Of a stretch of DNA of 64,000 bases, positions 1-8,052 are shown one piece after another. Numbering within the stretch: position 1 is the stretch's first letter; each line of letters opens with the position of its first letter. A model generated the notes under the pieces. It was not told the DNA's origin, ran no database searches, and saw only the letters and a program-made list of their open reading frames with translations. Source of the DNA: Tolypothrix sp. NIES-4075 (GTDB taxonomy: Bacteria; Cyanobacteriota; Cyanobacteriia; Cyanobacteriales; Nostocaceae). A program made the position numbers and the translations under genes. Location of the stretch: assembly GCF_002218085.1 (NCBI RefSeq), contig NZ_BDUC01000009.1, forward strand, positions 124,001 through 188,000, given 5' to 3'.

Positions 1-248
1 GCTACCCGAACGTGCCGGTTCTGGCGAATCCGAAGGGGGAATGGGAACTGGGTACTGGGCAAGAAAATTATTCTTTATTTCTCATTTTTAATCCTTAATC
101 AAGCGTCCAAGCTCGCATTGCGTCCCCAGTCGTAGCCAAAAGAAGTGCGTTCGAGATCCTAGAATCCGAAGAAAGCGACTTGTTGAGATGAAGTTGAGAT
201 CCTGGCATAGTTATATCTGATAATTACAAAGCATGAGTAAAAATAATT
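1..248. other. Intergenic, no gene seen
   Basis: No coding frame or RNA gene is recognised here. The stretch is A+T-rich with short G-rich runs near the left edge and should carry the promoter of the dienelactone hydrolase gene. No confident -35/-10 pair could be assigned. Confidence 0.4.
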
Positions 249-995
249 ATGACTCTTCAAGCAATCGATACCAAAACGGTTAAGCTTTCGCAAGACAATC
301 TAGAAATACAAGCTTATATGGCACAGCCACAAGAACCCGGTTCCTACCCAGGTATTGTGGTATTGCAAGAAATTTTTGGTGTCAACGCCCATATTCGCGA
401 AGTTACAGAACGTATTGCGAAAGAAGGATATGTAGCGATCGCCCCAGCAATTTTTCAACGTATCGCCCCAGGTTTTGAAACTGGCTACACTCCAGAAGAT
501 ATTGAAACTGGCAGAAACTATGCGATGCAAACTAAAGCATCAGAGTTACTGAGCGATGTTCAAACGGCGATTGATTATCTCAAAAGCCTCCCCCAAGTAA
601 AAAAAGATGGTATGGGGTGTATTGGCTTTTGCTTTGGCGGTCATGTAGCATATCTCACCTCTACTTTACCAGATATTAAAGCTACCGCTTCATTCTATGG
701 TGCAGGCATTACCAGTCGCACACCAGGAGGCGGCGCTCCCACCCTCACCCTCACCCCAGAGATTAAAGGCACACTATACGCCTTTTTTGGCAAGGAAGAT
801 GCCAGCATTCCTCAAGAGCAGGTAGATCAAATAGAGGCAGAGTTAGAAAAATATAAAATCGAGCATCGTGTGTTTCGCTACGATGGAGCTGACCACGGAT
901 TTTTCTGTGACCATCGCGCCAGCTATAATCCTAAAGCTGCGGCTGATGCTTGGGAGCAGGTGAAACAACTGTTTGACAGCCAGCTGGCGGTGTAG
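249..995 (+). CDS. Dienelactone hydrolase family protein
   Basis: Cytosolic alpha/beta hydrolase of the dienelactone hydrolase (DLH) family, 248 residues, a normal length for the family. The nucleophile elbow GFCFGGH puts the catalytic cysteine at residue 128. Asp184 (GKEDASIP) and His216 (DGADHGFF) complete the usual Cys-Asp-His triad, and the QEIFG segment near residue 40 holds the Glu that typically contacts the nucleophile. The family opens lactone or enol-lactone rings, but many cyanobacterial members have no known substrate, so the natural reaction is not known. The ATG start follows an A-rich leader. It is followed by the S1 protein gene on the same strand. Confidence 0.9.
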   Translation: MTLQAIDTKTVKLSQDNLEIQAYMAQPQEPGSYPGIVVLQEIFGVNAHIREVTERIAKEGYVAIAPAIFQRIAPGFETGYTPEDIETGRNYAMQTKASELLSDVQTAIDYLKSLPQVKKDGMGCIGFCFGGHVAYLTSTLPDIKATASFYGAGITSRTPGGGAPTLTLTPEIKGTLYAFFGKEDASIPQEQVDQIEAELEKYKIEHRVFRYDGADHGFFCDHRASYNPKAAADAWEQVKQLFDSQLAV

Positions 996-1147
996 AAAGA
1001 AACGCGAAGGTGCAATTAGCGATTCGCTCACCAAAGAACCGCTTGACTGGACGCATAACCACTACTAAGTTGTTAAGTGGACGTTGTTTGGCGGTTAATA
1101 AAACTCCAGTGGCATCAGCTCTATATAGCAATTTATCTTCAAAGATC

Positions 1148-2053
1148 ATGAATTCCGAAGCGAAACTTTCTCAAAAAGCCAACTCGTCGTTCACAATGGA
1201 CGATTTTGCCAAAGCACTGGAAAAACACGACTATCAGTTTCAAAAGGGACAGGTGGTACACGGTAAAGTGTTCCAACTTGACCATGATGGAGCATATGTC
1301 GATATTGGAGGCAAATCTTCCGCTTTTATCCCCCGCGATGAGGCTTCTTTGAGAGCAGTAACTAATTTGTCGGAGGTGTTGCCGCTACAAGAAGAACTGG
1401 AATTTATAATTATCCGAGAACAGGATGCAGAAGGTCAAGTTACCCTGTCTCGGAAACAGTTGGAAATTAAGCACATCTGGGAACGACTGGTGCAAATGCA
1501 GGAAAATAGCCAGACGGTACAAGTGCGGGTAATGGGCGTGAATAAAGGTGGTGTCACCGTTGATTTGCTAGGTTTGCGGGGATTTATTCCGCGATCGCAC
1601 TTGGTTGAGCGTGATAATTTAGAAGCTCTTAAAGGTCAAACTCTAACTACTGCCTTTTTAGAAATTGATCCCAATAATAATAAGCTCATACTTTCTCAGC
1701 GCTTGGCGACTCGTTCTGCCGGCTTCAGTATGTTGGCTAATGGTCAGTTGGTCGAAGGTAAAGTTACTGGTATCAAGCCTTTTGGCGTGTTTGTTGACTT
1801 GTCAGGTATTAGTGCCTTACTCCACATCAAGCAGGTGAGCCAGAAATTTATTGACAATCTAGAAAAAGTCTTTCAAGTCGGTCAGCAGGTTAAAGCTGTA
1901 ATTATTGACTTGGATGAAGGTAAAGGTCGCGTTGCTCTTTCTACCAGAGTTTTGGAAAACTTCCCAGGTGAAATTCTGGAGAATATGGACGAGGTAATGG
2001 CTTCAGCCGAAGCGCGTGCTACGCGAGCGTCGAACAAAGTTGAAGAAAGCTAG
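1148..2053 (+). CDS. rps1B: 30S ribosomal protein S1 homologue, three S1 domains (rps1B type)
   Basis: RNA-binding protein with three S1 (OB-fold) repeats, at about residues 30-100, 115-185 and 200-270 counted from the ATG at 1148. The first holds GKVFQLDHDGAYVDIGGKSS, the second GVNKGGVTVDLLGLRGFIP, the third GKVTGIKPFGVFVDLSG. The 301-residue length from this ATG fits the shorter S1 paralogue (Rps1b) of cyanobacteria. The frame is open upstream to 1010, but those 46 codons look like leader sequence and the family starts near MNSEAKL. The last 15 codons include a GCGTGCTACGCGAGCG stretch resembling the dispersed palindromes elsewhere in the window. It probably binds mRNA and supports translation initiation. 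Confidence 0.88.
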   Translation: MNSEAKLSQKANSSFTMDDFAKALEKHDYQFQKGQVVHGKVFQLDHDGAYVDIGGKSSAFIPRDEASLRAVTNLSEVLPLQEELEFIIIREQDAEGQVTLSRKQLEIKHIWERLVQMQENSQTVQVRVMGVNKGGVTVDLLGLRGFIPRSHLVERDNLEALKGQTLTTAFLEIDPNNNKLILSQRLATRSAGFSMLANGQLVEGKVTGIKPFGVFVDLSGISALLHIKQVSQKFIDNLEKVFQVGQQVKAVIIDLDEGKGRVALSTRVLENFPGEILENMDEVMASAEARATRASNKVEES

Positions 2054-2060
2054 TTGATAG

Positions 2061-2319
2061 TTGTTGGTGAACCACTGCGTTGGGGTTCCCCCCGTTGTAG
2101 CAAGTGGTGTTAGCGCAGCGGTAGCGAGGAACGAGCGTCACCCTAAGGGTTGGTAGTTGATAGTTGTTGGTTGATAGTTGTTGGTGAACCACTGCGTTGC
2201 GGAGCCAGTTGCACAGGAAGGCTCTGCCGACTTGAGCAATCTGGCGTTGGGGTTCCCCCCGTTGTAGCAAGTGGTGTTAGCGCAGCGGTAGCGAGGAACG
2301 AGCGTCACCCGAAGGGTTG
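2061..2319. repeat. Two direct copies of a noncoding repeat, one with a 50-bp insert
   Basis: A segment of about 92 bp at 2061-2152 (GAACCACTGCGTTG...GTCACCCTAAGGGTTG) recurs at 2178-2319. The second copy is nearly identical but has about 50 extra bases after ACTGCGTTG. TAGTTGTTGGTTGATAG repeats separate the copies. No protein is encoded. This looks like a dispersed intergenic repeat that duplicated locally. Confidence 0.8.
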
Positions 2320-2340
2320 ATGGTTGATGATTGTTTTTCT

Positions 2341-2401
2341 ACTAACGACTAATTACTAACTACTAACGACTAACGACTAACGACTAACGACTAACGACTA
2401 A
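2341..2401. repeat. Heptameric short tandem repeat (CTAACGA)n
   Basis: The 7-bp unit CTAACGA is repeated imperfectly (ACTAATTACTAACTACTAACGACTAACG...). This is typical of the short tandemly repeated repetitive (STRR) sequences of filamentous cyanobacteria. It sits just upstream of a degenerate peptidase gene. Confidence 0.85.
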
Positions 2402-2434
2402 TATCATGTCCGGCAAATCAGTCATGATATAAAT

Positions 2435-3241
2435 ATGAGTGCATTATTGGTGCGATCGCATGATCGAACGATGATACCGCTCTCTATTGTCCACAAAAAA
2501 GGCATCTAACTCGACGGATCAAATCCATGCTGGCTAATTGGTTATGGAGCTTACGGTTTTCCTTTGTACCTTGGCTATCAACACCAAAATTATGCTTGGT
2601 ACGAAAAAGGCGGTATTATCGCATTTGCCATGTGCGCGGTGGTGGCAAAAAAGGCGAACCGTGGTACCGCGCCGGATTTCAGCAAACCAAGCCGAAGACG
2701 TGGAAAGATTTTATTGCTTGCGCCGAATATCTAATTGAACAGAAATACACCTCGCCCGCTTGCACTAGTAGGGGAAGGTGTCAGCGCAGGTGGAATCTTG
2801 ATTGGTAGAGCCGTTACAGAGCGTCCCGATCTGTTTGCTGTAGCAATTCCACGGGTGGATGCCATGAATGTGATTCGCTTTGAAACAATGGCAAACGGCG
2901 TGAATAACATTCGCGAATTTGGCAGTTGCAACACTGAGCCAGGATTCAAAGCACTCTACGAAATAGATGCGTTTTTGCATGTCCAAGACGGCGTGGACTA
3001 TCCAACATTGATGATTACGCACGGGATGACTGACCCGCGAGGTGAGCCTTGGCAATCGACAAAATTTGCGGCGCGTGTTCAAGCTGCGTCAGCAAGTGGC
3101 AAACCTGTCTTGCTTTGTATTGACTACGAAGCAGGACACGGTGTTGGCTTAACCAAGACGCAACGTCTCCAAGAACGAGCCGACATTTTCACCTTTGTGA
3201 TGCGGCAATTGGGCATAAAGGACTATCAGCCGACGACGTAG
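2435..3241 (+). pseudogene. Prolyl oligopeptidase (S9A), C-terminal remnant with stop and frameshifts
   Basis: Remnant of the catalytic C-terminal half of a prolyl oligopeptidase. The first frame reads DRTMIPLSIVHKKGI, then a TAA at 2507-2509, then LDGSN and GYGAYGFPLYLGYQ. Near 2630 the homology jumps frame to HVRGGGKKGEPWYRAGF (family: VRGGG). Near 2760 it jumps back to VGEGVSAGGILIGRAVTERP, which holds the GxSAGG catalytic serine, and it ends with the catalytic-His region EAGHGVG. The beta-propeller half is absent, replaced by repeats. One nonsense and two frameshift lesions plus the 5' truncation make it non-functional as a full enzyme. The last 168 codons (2735-3241) stay open but lack a complete fold. 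Confidence 0.88.
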
Positions 3242-3365
3242 ATGACGCAATAGAAAAAGATTTCTCATCGCAACAATAGGCTTGTGCGCGATCAAGGAGT
3301 AGGAGAAGTAGAGGAAAAAATTACTTTCCCATCTTCCCCTACTTCGTTATCTTCCTGCCATTCGG

Positions 3366-3803
3366 CTATAGCCCAAGTGCAGTTAATACATCGCTGGCGT
3401 GGGTGGCTGTGCTGACATTAGCATCAACGTGGGTGATTTTACCGTTAGGGTCAATCACATAGGTGACGCGCTTGGCATAACCGCCGCCATCGACATCGTA
3501 AGCTTGGATTAGGCTTTTGTCTTTGTCAGCCAAAAGGGGAAAATTGAGATTAAATTTTTGGGTAAACGCTTGATGAGAAACTTCATCATCAGCGCTGACA
3601 CCCAACACGACGACATTTTTACCTTGATACTCAGCTTGAGCATCCCGGAAACTACAGGCTTGTTTGGTGCAGCCTGGGGTGTCATCTTTGGGGTAGAAAT
3701 ACAAAACTACCGTCTTACCTGCAAAATCAGATAAAGAAACGGTGTTGCCGTTAGTGTCTTTGGCGGTAAATGCAGGTGCATCCGTACCAACTGCTAGAGG
3801 CAT
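3366..3803 (-). CDS. prxQ: Peroxiredoxin Q / BCP-type thiol peroxidase
   Basis: Atypical 2-Cys peroxiredoxin of 145 residues, normal length. The motif YPKDDTPGCTKQACSFRD gives the peroxidatic Cys45 and, five residues on, the resolving Cys50 characteristic of PrxQ/BCP. It reduces hydrogen peroxide and organic peroxides using thioredoxin, in the cytosol. No signal peptide is present. The ATG at 3803 is preceded by GGAAAGG on the coding strand. It is divergent from the conserved hypothetical at 3903, so the 100 bp between them should hold both promoters. Confidence 0.93.
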   Translation of the reverse strand: MPLAVGTDAPAFTAKDTNGNTVSLSDFAGKTVVLYFYPKDDTPGCTKQACSFRDAQAEYQGKNVVVLGVSADDEVSHQAFTQKFNLNFPLLADKDKSLIQAYDVDGGGYAKRVTYVIDPNGKITHVDANVSTATHASDVLTALGL

Positions 3804-3902
3804 ACTTGACCTTTCCTATTTGTTGATTGTTGGTGCATCTGAGATTTTACAGTAATTTACAATGATTAAGTAAATAAAACTGTGACGCATGGAAAATAAT
3901 TA

Positions 3903-4358
3903 GTGCAAAAACAGACAAATTCTTTTATCTTCGGTGAAAAACCTAAATACAATATGCCTGCGGTAAATTTGCAAAGCCAGAATAGTTTTCCTTATCCTGC
4001 TAGCACAGTAGAACGAGCCGAGCGATCGCTTGTTTGTTCTCCCTTCAATCTGTGTTTATTTGCAGCCATGCGTCATCAAAGTGTACCAGTGGGTGCGATC
4101 GCCCTTGATTCTGGTGTCAAAAGTGGCTACACGAAACGCCCATTGTCAGAATTAGCATGTGACAATGCCTTGGATTGGCTAATTCAAGTCGGTATATTGC
4201 GACGCGAAGTCGATGGTCAGGGAATTACAGATAGTTTTCGCCTTACTCCCCTCGGTCGGCAAGTGGTAGAAAAATTACAAGAAAACCCAAAACGTTCTGC
4301 TTCATGGCGCGATCGCCTTTATGATTTTCTAACTCGCACTTTTAGACTACCTTTTTAG
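3903..4358 (+). CDS. Conserved cyanobacterial hypothetical, winged-helix-like
   Basis: 151 residues from a GTG at 3903. An ATG at 3954 (MPAVNLQSQ) would give 134 residues and is equally plausible. No catalytic motif is seen. The C-terminal half (ALDWLIQVGILRREVDGQG...FRLTPLGRQVVEKL) has the helix/strand pattern of a winged-helix DNA-binding fold: a short helix, then a beta-wing with a charged turn, then TPLGRQV as in MarR/PadR-like wings. That assignment is inference from pattern only. It lies between prxQ and cobQ with repeat-rich DNA downstream and no clear operon partner. Confidence 0.65.
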   Translation: MQKQTNSFIFGEKPKYNMPAVNLQSQNSFPYPASTVERAERSLVCSPFNLCLFAAMRHQSVPVGAIALDSGVKSGYTKRPLSELACDNALDWLIQVGILRREVDGQGITDSFRLTPLGRQVVEKLQENPKRSASWRDRLYDFLTRTFRLPF

Positions 4359-4409
4359 ATTTTAAAGATAAAGAGTTAGCATTAAGCAATCAAAGGGAAC
4401 AATATATAC

Positions 4410-4562
4410 GGACTGGGGACTAGGGACTAGGGGCTCTTTACTGGGGACTGGAGACTGGGGACTGGGGACAAAAAGATATACGTGAATAATCTCTTTTAAG
4501 CGTCCCTAATCCTTAATTCCTAATCCCTAATCCCTAGTCCCTAATCTTTAGTCCCTAGTCCC
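4410..4562. repeat. Two opposed STRR arrays, GGGGACT and TCCCTAA/TCCCTAG
   Basis: At 4410-4468 units of GGGGACT/AGGGACT repeat. At 4502-4562 units of TCCCTAATCCC/TAGTCCC repeat, roughly the reverse complement of the first array. The pair could fold into a long imperfect hairpin just upstream of cobQ. No coding content. Confidence 0.8.
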
Positions 4563-4588
4563 CCTTATCTTGAAAAATCGCAATATTT

Positions 4589-6070
4589 ATGAAATCAATT
4601 ATGGTAGTGGGGACAACATCCCACGCAGGGAAATCACTGATAACCGCAGCTATTTGTCGCATTTTAGCGCGGCGTGGCTGGCGAGTGGCTCCCTTTAAAG
4701 GTCAAAATATGGCTTTAAATGCGTATGTCACCGCTAATGGAGGTGAAATGGGTTACGCGCAAGCGGTACAAGCTTGGGCAGCTGGAGTCGTTCCTTGGGT
4801 GGAAATGAACCCAATTTTACTCAAACCCCAAGGAGATATGACCTCCCAGGTAATTATCAAAGGTAAGCCTGTAGGTAAAGTGGGTGCAGCAGAGTACTAT
4901 GAGCAATATTTTGACCTGGGTTGGCGAGCAATTGAAGAATCGCTTCAGCATTTAGGAACAGAGTTTGATATGCTGGTTTGCGAAGGTGCTGGTAGTCCGG
5001 CGGAAATTAATCTCAAGCACCGCGACTTGACAAATATGCGGGTAGCAAAACATTTGAATGCAGCCACGCTACTGGTAGTTGATATTGACCGGGGTGGTGC
5101 TTTTGCTCATGTTGTGGGAACTTTGGAATTATTAGACCCAGACGAACGCGCTTTAATTTGCGGTGTAGTAATTAACAAGTTTCGGGGACAGCGATCGCTC
5201 TTGGAACCAGGAATCAAATGGTTAGAAGAACGTACTGCTATCCCCGTTGTCGGTGTTATTCCTTATTTAGAACATCTGTTTCCAGCAGAAGACTCGCTTG
5301 ACCTGCTGGATCGTAAATCTAGCAAAAGCGCTAACGAGCTTAATATTGCCGTTATTCGCTTACCGAGAATTGCCAATTTTACCGACTTTGACCCCTTAGA
5401 ATCAGAATCCTCAGTTGCACTAAAATACTTAAGCCCCAAGCAAGATTTAGGACATCCAGATGCCGTAATTCTTCCCGGAACAAAAACCACAATTCCAGAC
5501 TTGCTATTATTGCAAAAAAGTGGTATGGCAGAAGCAATTCAACATTATGCCGCATCTGGTGGTACAGTTTTAGGTATTTGCGGTGGGTATCAAATGCTCG
5601 GTCAAATGATAGCCGATCCTGAAGGGATAGAAGGACAAGCAGGCAGATATCAGGGTTTGAATTTATTACCGATCAAAACGGTGATCACCGGACAGAAAAT
5701 CGCCCGTCAACGCCAAGTTAGCTCGAATTTTCCGCAAATGGGCTTGCCGGTAAATGGCTTTGAAATTCATCAAGGGCGATCGCGCATCGAAATGCCAGGA
5801 ACAGATTCCAAAGCTTTCCAACCTTTATTTGACGATATTAATTTAGGATTGGTAGATAGTTGCCAATCAGTTTGGGGTACTTATCTCCACGGCATTTTTG
5901 ACAATGGTCCCTGGCGTCGCGCTTGGTTAAATCGCTTGCGTCAACAGCGGGGTTTGAAATCTCTACCTACGGGCGTTGCTAACTACCGCGAAGAGCGAGA
6001 AAATATTTTAGACTCTCTTGCCACGGAAATAGAACGCCATTTAGATTTAACTCCATTTTTGTCTCAGTAA
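4589..6070 (+). CDS. cobQ: Cobyric acid synthase (adenosylcobyrinate a,c-diamide amidotransferase)
   Basis: ATP- and glutamine-dependent enzyme that amidates four carboxylates of adenosylcobyrinic acid a,c-diamide in cobalamin (in many cyanobacteria pseudocobalamin) synthesis. 493 residues, usual length. The N-terminal dethiobiotin-synthetase-like ATPase domain has the P-loop variant GTTSHAGKS at residues 8-16. The C-terminal class I glutamine amidotransferase domain has the nucleophile Cys in GICGGYQML near residue 330 and the catalytic His in WGTYLHGIFDN near 434. The ATG follows a repeat-rich leader. The small ferredoxin gene begins 12 bp after its stop and is probably cotranscribed. Confidence 0.96.
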   Translation: MKSIMVVGTTSHAGKSLITAAICRILARRGWRVAPFKGQNMALNAYVTANGGEMGYAQAVQAWAAGVVPWVEMNPILLKPQGDMTSQVIIKGKPVGKVGAAEYYEQYFDLGWRAIEESLQHLGTEFDMLVCEGAGSPAEINLKHRDLTNMRVAKHLNAATLLVVDIDRGGAFAHVVGTLELLDPDERALICGVVINKFRGQRSLLEPGIKWLEERTAIPVVGVIPYLEHLFPAEDSLDLLDRKSSKSANELNIAVIRLPRIANFTDFDPLESESSVALKYLSPKQDLGHPDAVILPGTKTTIPDLLLLQKSGMAEAIQHYAASGGTVLGICGGYQMLGQMIADPEGIEGQAGRYQGLNLLPIKTVITGQKIARQRQVSSNFPQMGLPVNGFEIHQGRSRIEMPGTDSKAFQPLFDDINLGLVDSCQSVWGTYLHGIFDNGPWRRAWLNRLRQQRGLKSLPTGVANYREERENILDSLATEIERHLDLTPFLSQ

Positions 6071-6082
6071 TATGAGTGTTTT

Positions 6083-6322
6083 ATGAGTGTTCGCATCCGC
6101 TTTTTACCAGATGATGTCACCGTTGATGCCGATGTGGGAGAATCTCTCCTGGATGTCGCAGATCGAGCCGGAATATTCATTCCCACCGGTTGTTTGATGG
6201 GGTCGTGTCATGCTTGCAGTGTGGAATTAGATAATGGCGATATCATCCGCGCTTGTATTACCTCAGTACCGCCAAAAGATGAGGAGTTGACGATTAATTT
6301 GTTTAGCGATCCAACTTGGTAA
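6083..6322 (+). CDS. Small 2Fe-2S ferredoxin
   Basis: 79-residue plant-type [2Fe-2S] ferredoxin-like protein. The ligands are Cys37, Cys42, Cys45 (CLMGSCHAC, C-x4-C-x2-C) and Cys58 (IIRACIT). It is shorter than the usual photosynthetic ferredoxin of about 99 residues, so it is likely a specialised electron carrier. It follows cobQ by 12 bp. A role as reductant in corrinoid synthesis is possible but not shown by the sequence. An out-of-frame ATG at 6072 opens only a 3-codon frame, so 6083 is the start. Confidence 0.9.
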   Translation: MSVRIRFLPDDVTVDADVGESLLDVADRAGIFIPTGCLMGSCHACSVELDNGDIIRACITSVPPKDEELTINLFSDPTW

Positions 6323-6632
6323 TTGCTAGGGGGCGTTGGTGAATTGAAATATGAAACTTAAAAATCAGGTCTCTTAAACTGTTACTCTCTGCGCTGAAGT
6401 CGTTTCACTCCTCCACCCCCGCACGGAGAAAGCGGCTTGTCTTTGCGACTTTGCGTCAGACAAATTCATATCTTGATTCAGCAACGTCTGCTAGGGATTA
6501 TGGATTTACTAATCTACAACTCATAATATTATGGGGCGCTCGCGCGATCGCCTAACCAGATAACAATAGCAATGATATTGTTCGTAAATGTAAGACAACA
6601 GCTTTATTAAATTTCTGAGATATGAGGTATAT
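6323..6632. other. Intergenic between convergent genes
   Basis: About 310 bp between the ends of the ferredoxin gene and the DUF1624 gene. It contains a GCGCGATCGCC HIP1-type site near 6542 and no credible coding frame. No strong intrinsic terminator hairpin was found by eye. Confidence 0.5.
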
Positions 6633-7832
6633 TTATAAGTATTTTAACCACTTGCTAGGATACTTTGTCTTGTAATTCTTAAACCAACTACAGAGTGGAT
6701 AAAGCAGAATTATCATGATTATCCAAATATTGTAAATTGTTGGTAAATCATATCCATAATCGGCTGGCATTAGAGGGGAAGCTATAAAGGGCATAATAAT
6801 TGCTTTTAACCCATATTTAGGTAAAGCCAGCAAGATGGCAGTTAAATGGATGAGCCAAAGGTGAATTATATAAAAAAATAAAGGAACCTGACCGAATACC
6901 ACTAGAGGTTTAAAAATCCTCCATTTATGCTTTTCAAACAAGTAAAGCAAGAGTATTGCCAGACCTAGTGTAATTAACAAATAAAGCAATGAAGGTGGAT
7001 ATTTATTACAGTTAATAAACGATAGTATGGTACGGGTAAAATTGGTTTGCACTGCCCAAGGATACGGATCGCCATATATATTCAAAGCGCGGAGAGCCAC
7101 AAAGCCAGCAATTAAACCCAGCCCTAACCTTCGCAACAATCGCTGCCTATAAGCTTTTTCCAGCTTATATACCTGGGCAAACGCATAACCTGTTGCCATC
7201 ACCCCAATCCAAGGAATCAGGGGATACACAATGACAAAAATTTTATGAGGAAAAGGTGTGAACGTTTTTGGTTCATGAAGTACTGCCCACAACCAACCCC
7301 ATCTTCCTAGTTGTTCAGCATGGATATTATCAAATAAATTGTGTCCACCTATGAGCAAAATTCCTAGTGCAGCTATTAGAGGAATTGGCATTCTGATTAA
7401 TGCTGCTAAAACGACCATTGACCAACCAAGTGCCCACAATACCCCCACTGCCAAAAAAGAGTAGGTTGGGTCAAATAGCCAGCCAAAACGTACCACTGTT
7501 AACTCTAGAAATATCAACCATAGTCCACGAATTATCAGATACCGCGAGAGTTCTTGCTTAGTTTGTGGTCGCCTTTGAAAGTAAAGATAGACTGCAACCC
7601 CAGCCAAAAATATAAATGTAGGGGCGCACAAATGAGTTACCCAGCGAGTGAGAAACAGAGGTACGTTTGTCTGGGTCAAGTCTGTAGGGCGGAAGCGAAC
7701 GTTAGTAAAAAAATCTCGCACATGATCTAACGGCATTAACACCATCACCAATCCACGCAACATATCTATTGATATGATTCGCTTAGTTCGTAACTGGTTA
7801 GTGCTAAGAGTTTCATTACTTGAAAAAATCAT
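6633..7832 (-). CDS. DUF1624 / heparan-alpha-glucosaminide N-acetyltransferase-like membrane protein
   Basis: 399-residue polytopic inner-membrane protein with about ten hydrophobic helices. The N-terminal signature IDMLRGLVMVLMPLDHVRDFF is typical of DUF1624 proteins, related to the transmembrane acyltransferases of the HGSNAT/acyltransferase-3 group. The Asp-His within LDHVRD is the conserved pair. A function in transferring acyl groups to glycans or lipids is a family-level guess; the substrate is unknown. It stands alone, convergent with the ferredoxin gene, with about 220 bp of A+T-rich DNA separating it from the divergent antiporter gene. Confidence 0.85.
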   Translation of the reverse strand: MIFSSNETLSTNQLRTKRIISIDMLRGLVMVLMPLDHVRDFFTNVRFRPTDLTQTNVPLFLTRWVTHLCAPTFIFLAGVAVYLYFQRRPQTKQELSRYLIIRGLWLIFLELTVVRFGWLFDPTYSFLAVGVLWALGWSMVVLAALIRMPIPLIAALGILLIGGHNLFDNIHAEQLGRWGWLWAVLHEPKTFTPFPHKIFVIVYPLIPWIGVMATGYAFAQVYKLEKAYRQRLLRRLGLGLIAGFVALRALNIYGDPYPWAVQTNFTRTILSFINCNKYPPSLLYLLITLGLAILLLYLFEKHKWRIFKPLVVFGQVPLFFYIIHLWLIHLTAILLALPKYGLKAIIMPFIASPLMPADYGYDLPTIYNIWIIMIILLYPLCSWFKNYKTKYPSKWLKYL

Positions 7833-8052
7833 ATTTTATCCAAATTTCAAGTATTTGTTTTCATTCTCCTTATTTTTGCACTTTTATAGCCCATCTCCCA
7901 ATACGGTTCGGATAAAAAATTTACTCTTTTGTATAGGCTTGCGAGCATTTTAGTAGACAATAATTGCTAAAAGCAAAAAATTTATCTATGATAGCCCCCA
8001 ATCTTGGTAATGGCGTTTATCAGAGAAGTCACAACAAATTTCTAGAACCAAA

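Noticed and set aside
2341..2401. CTAACGA array as a CRISPR or replication iteron
   Set aside because: 7-bp imperfect units of this type are scattered over the window as STRRs; no Rep gene or spacers.
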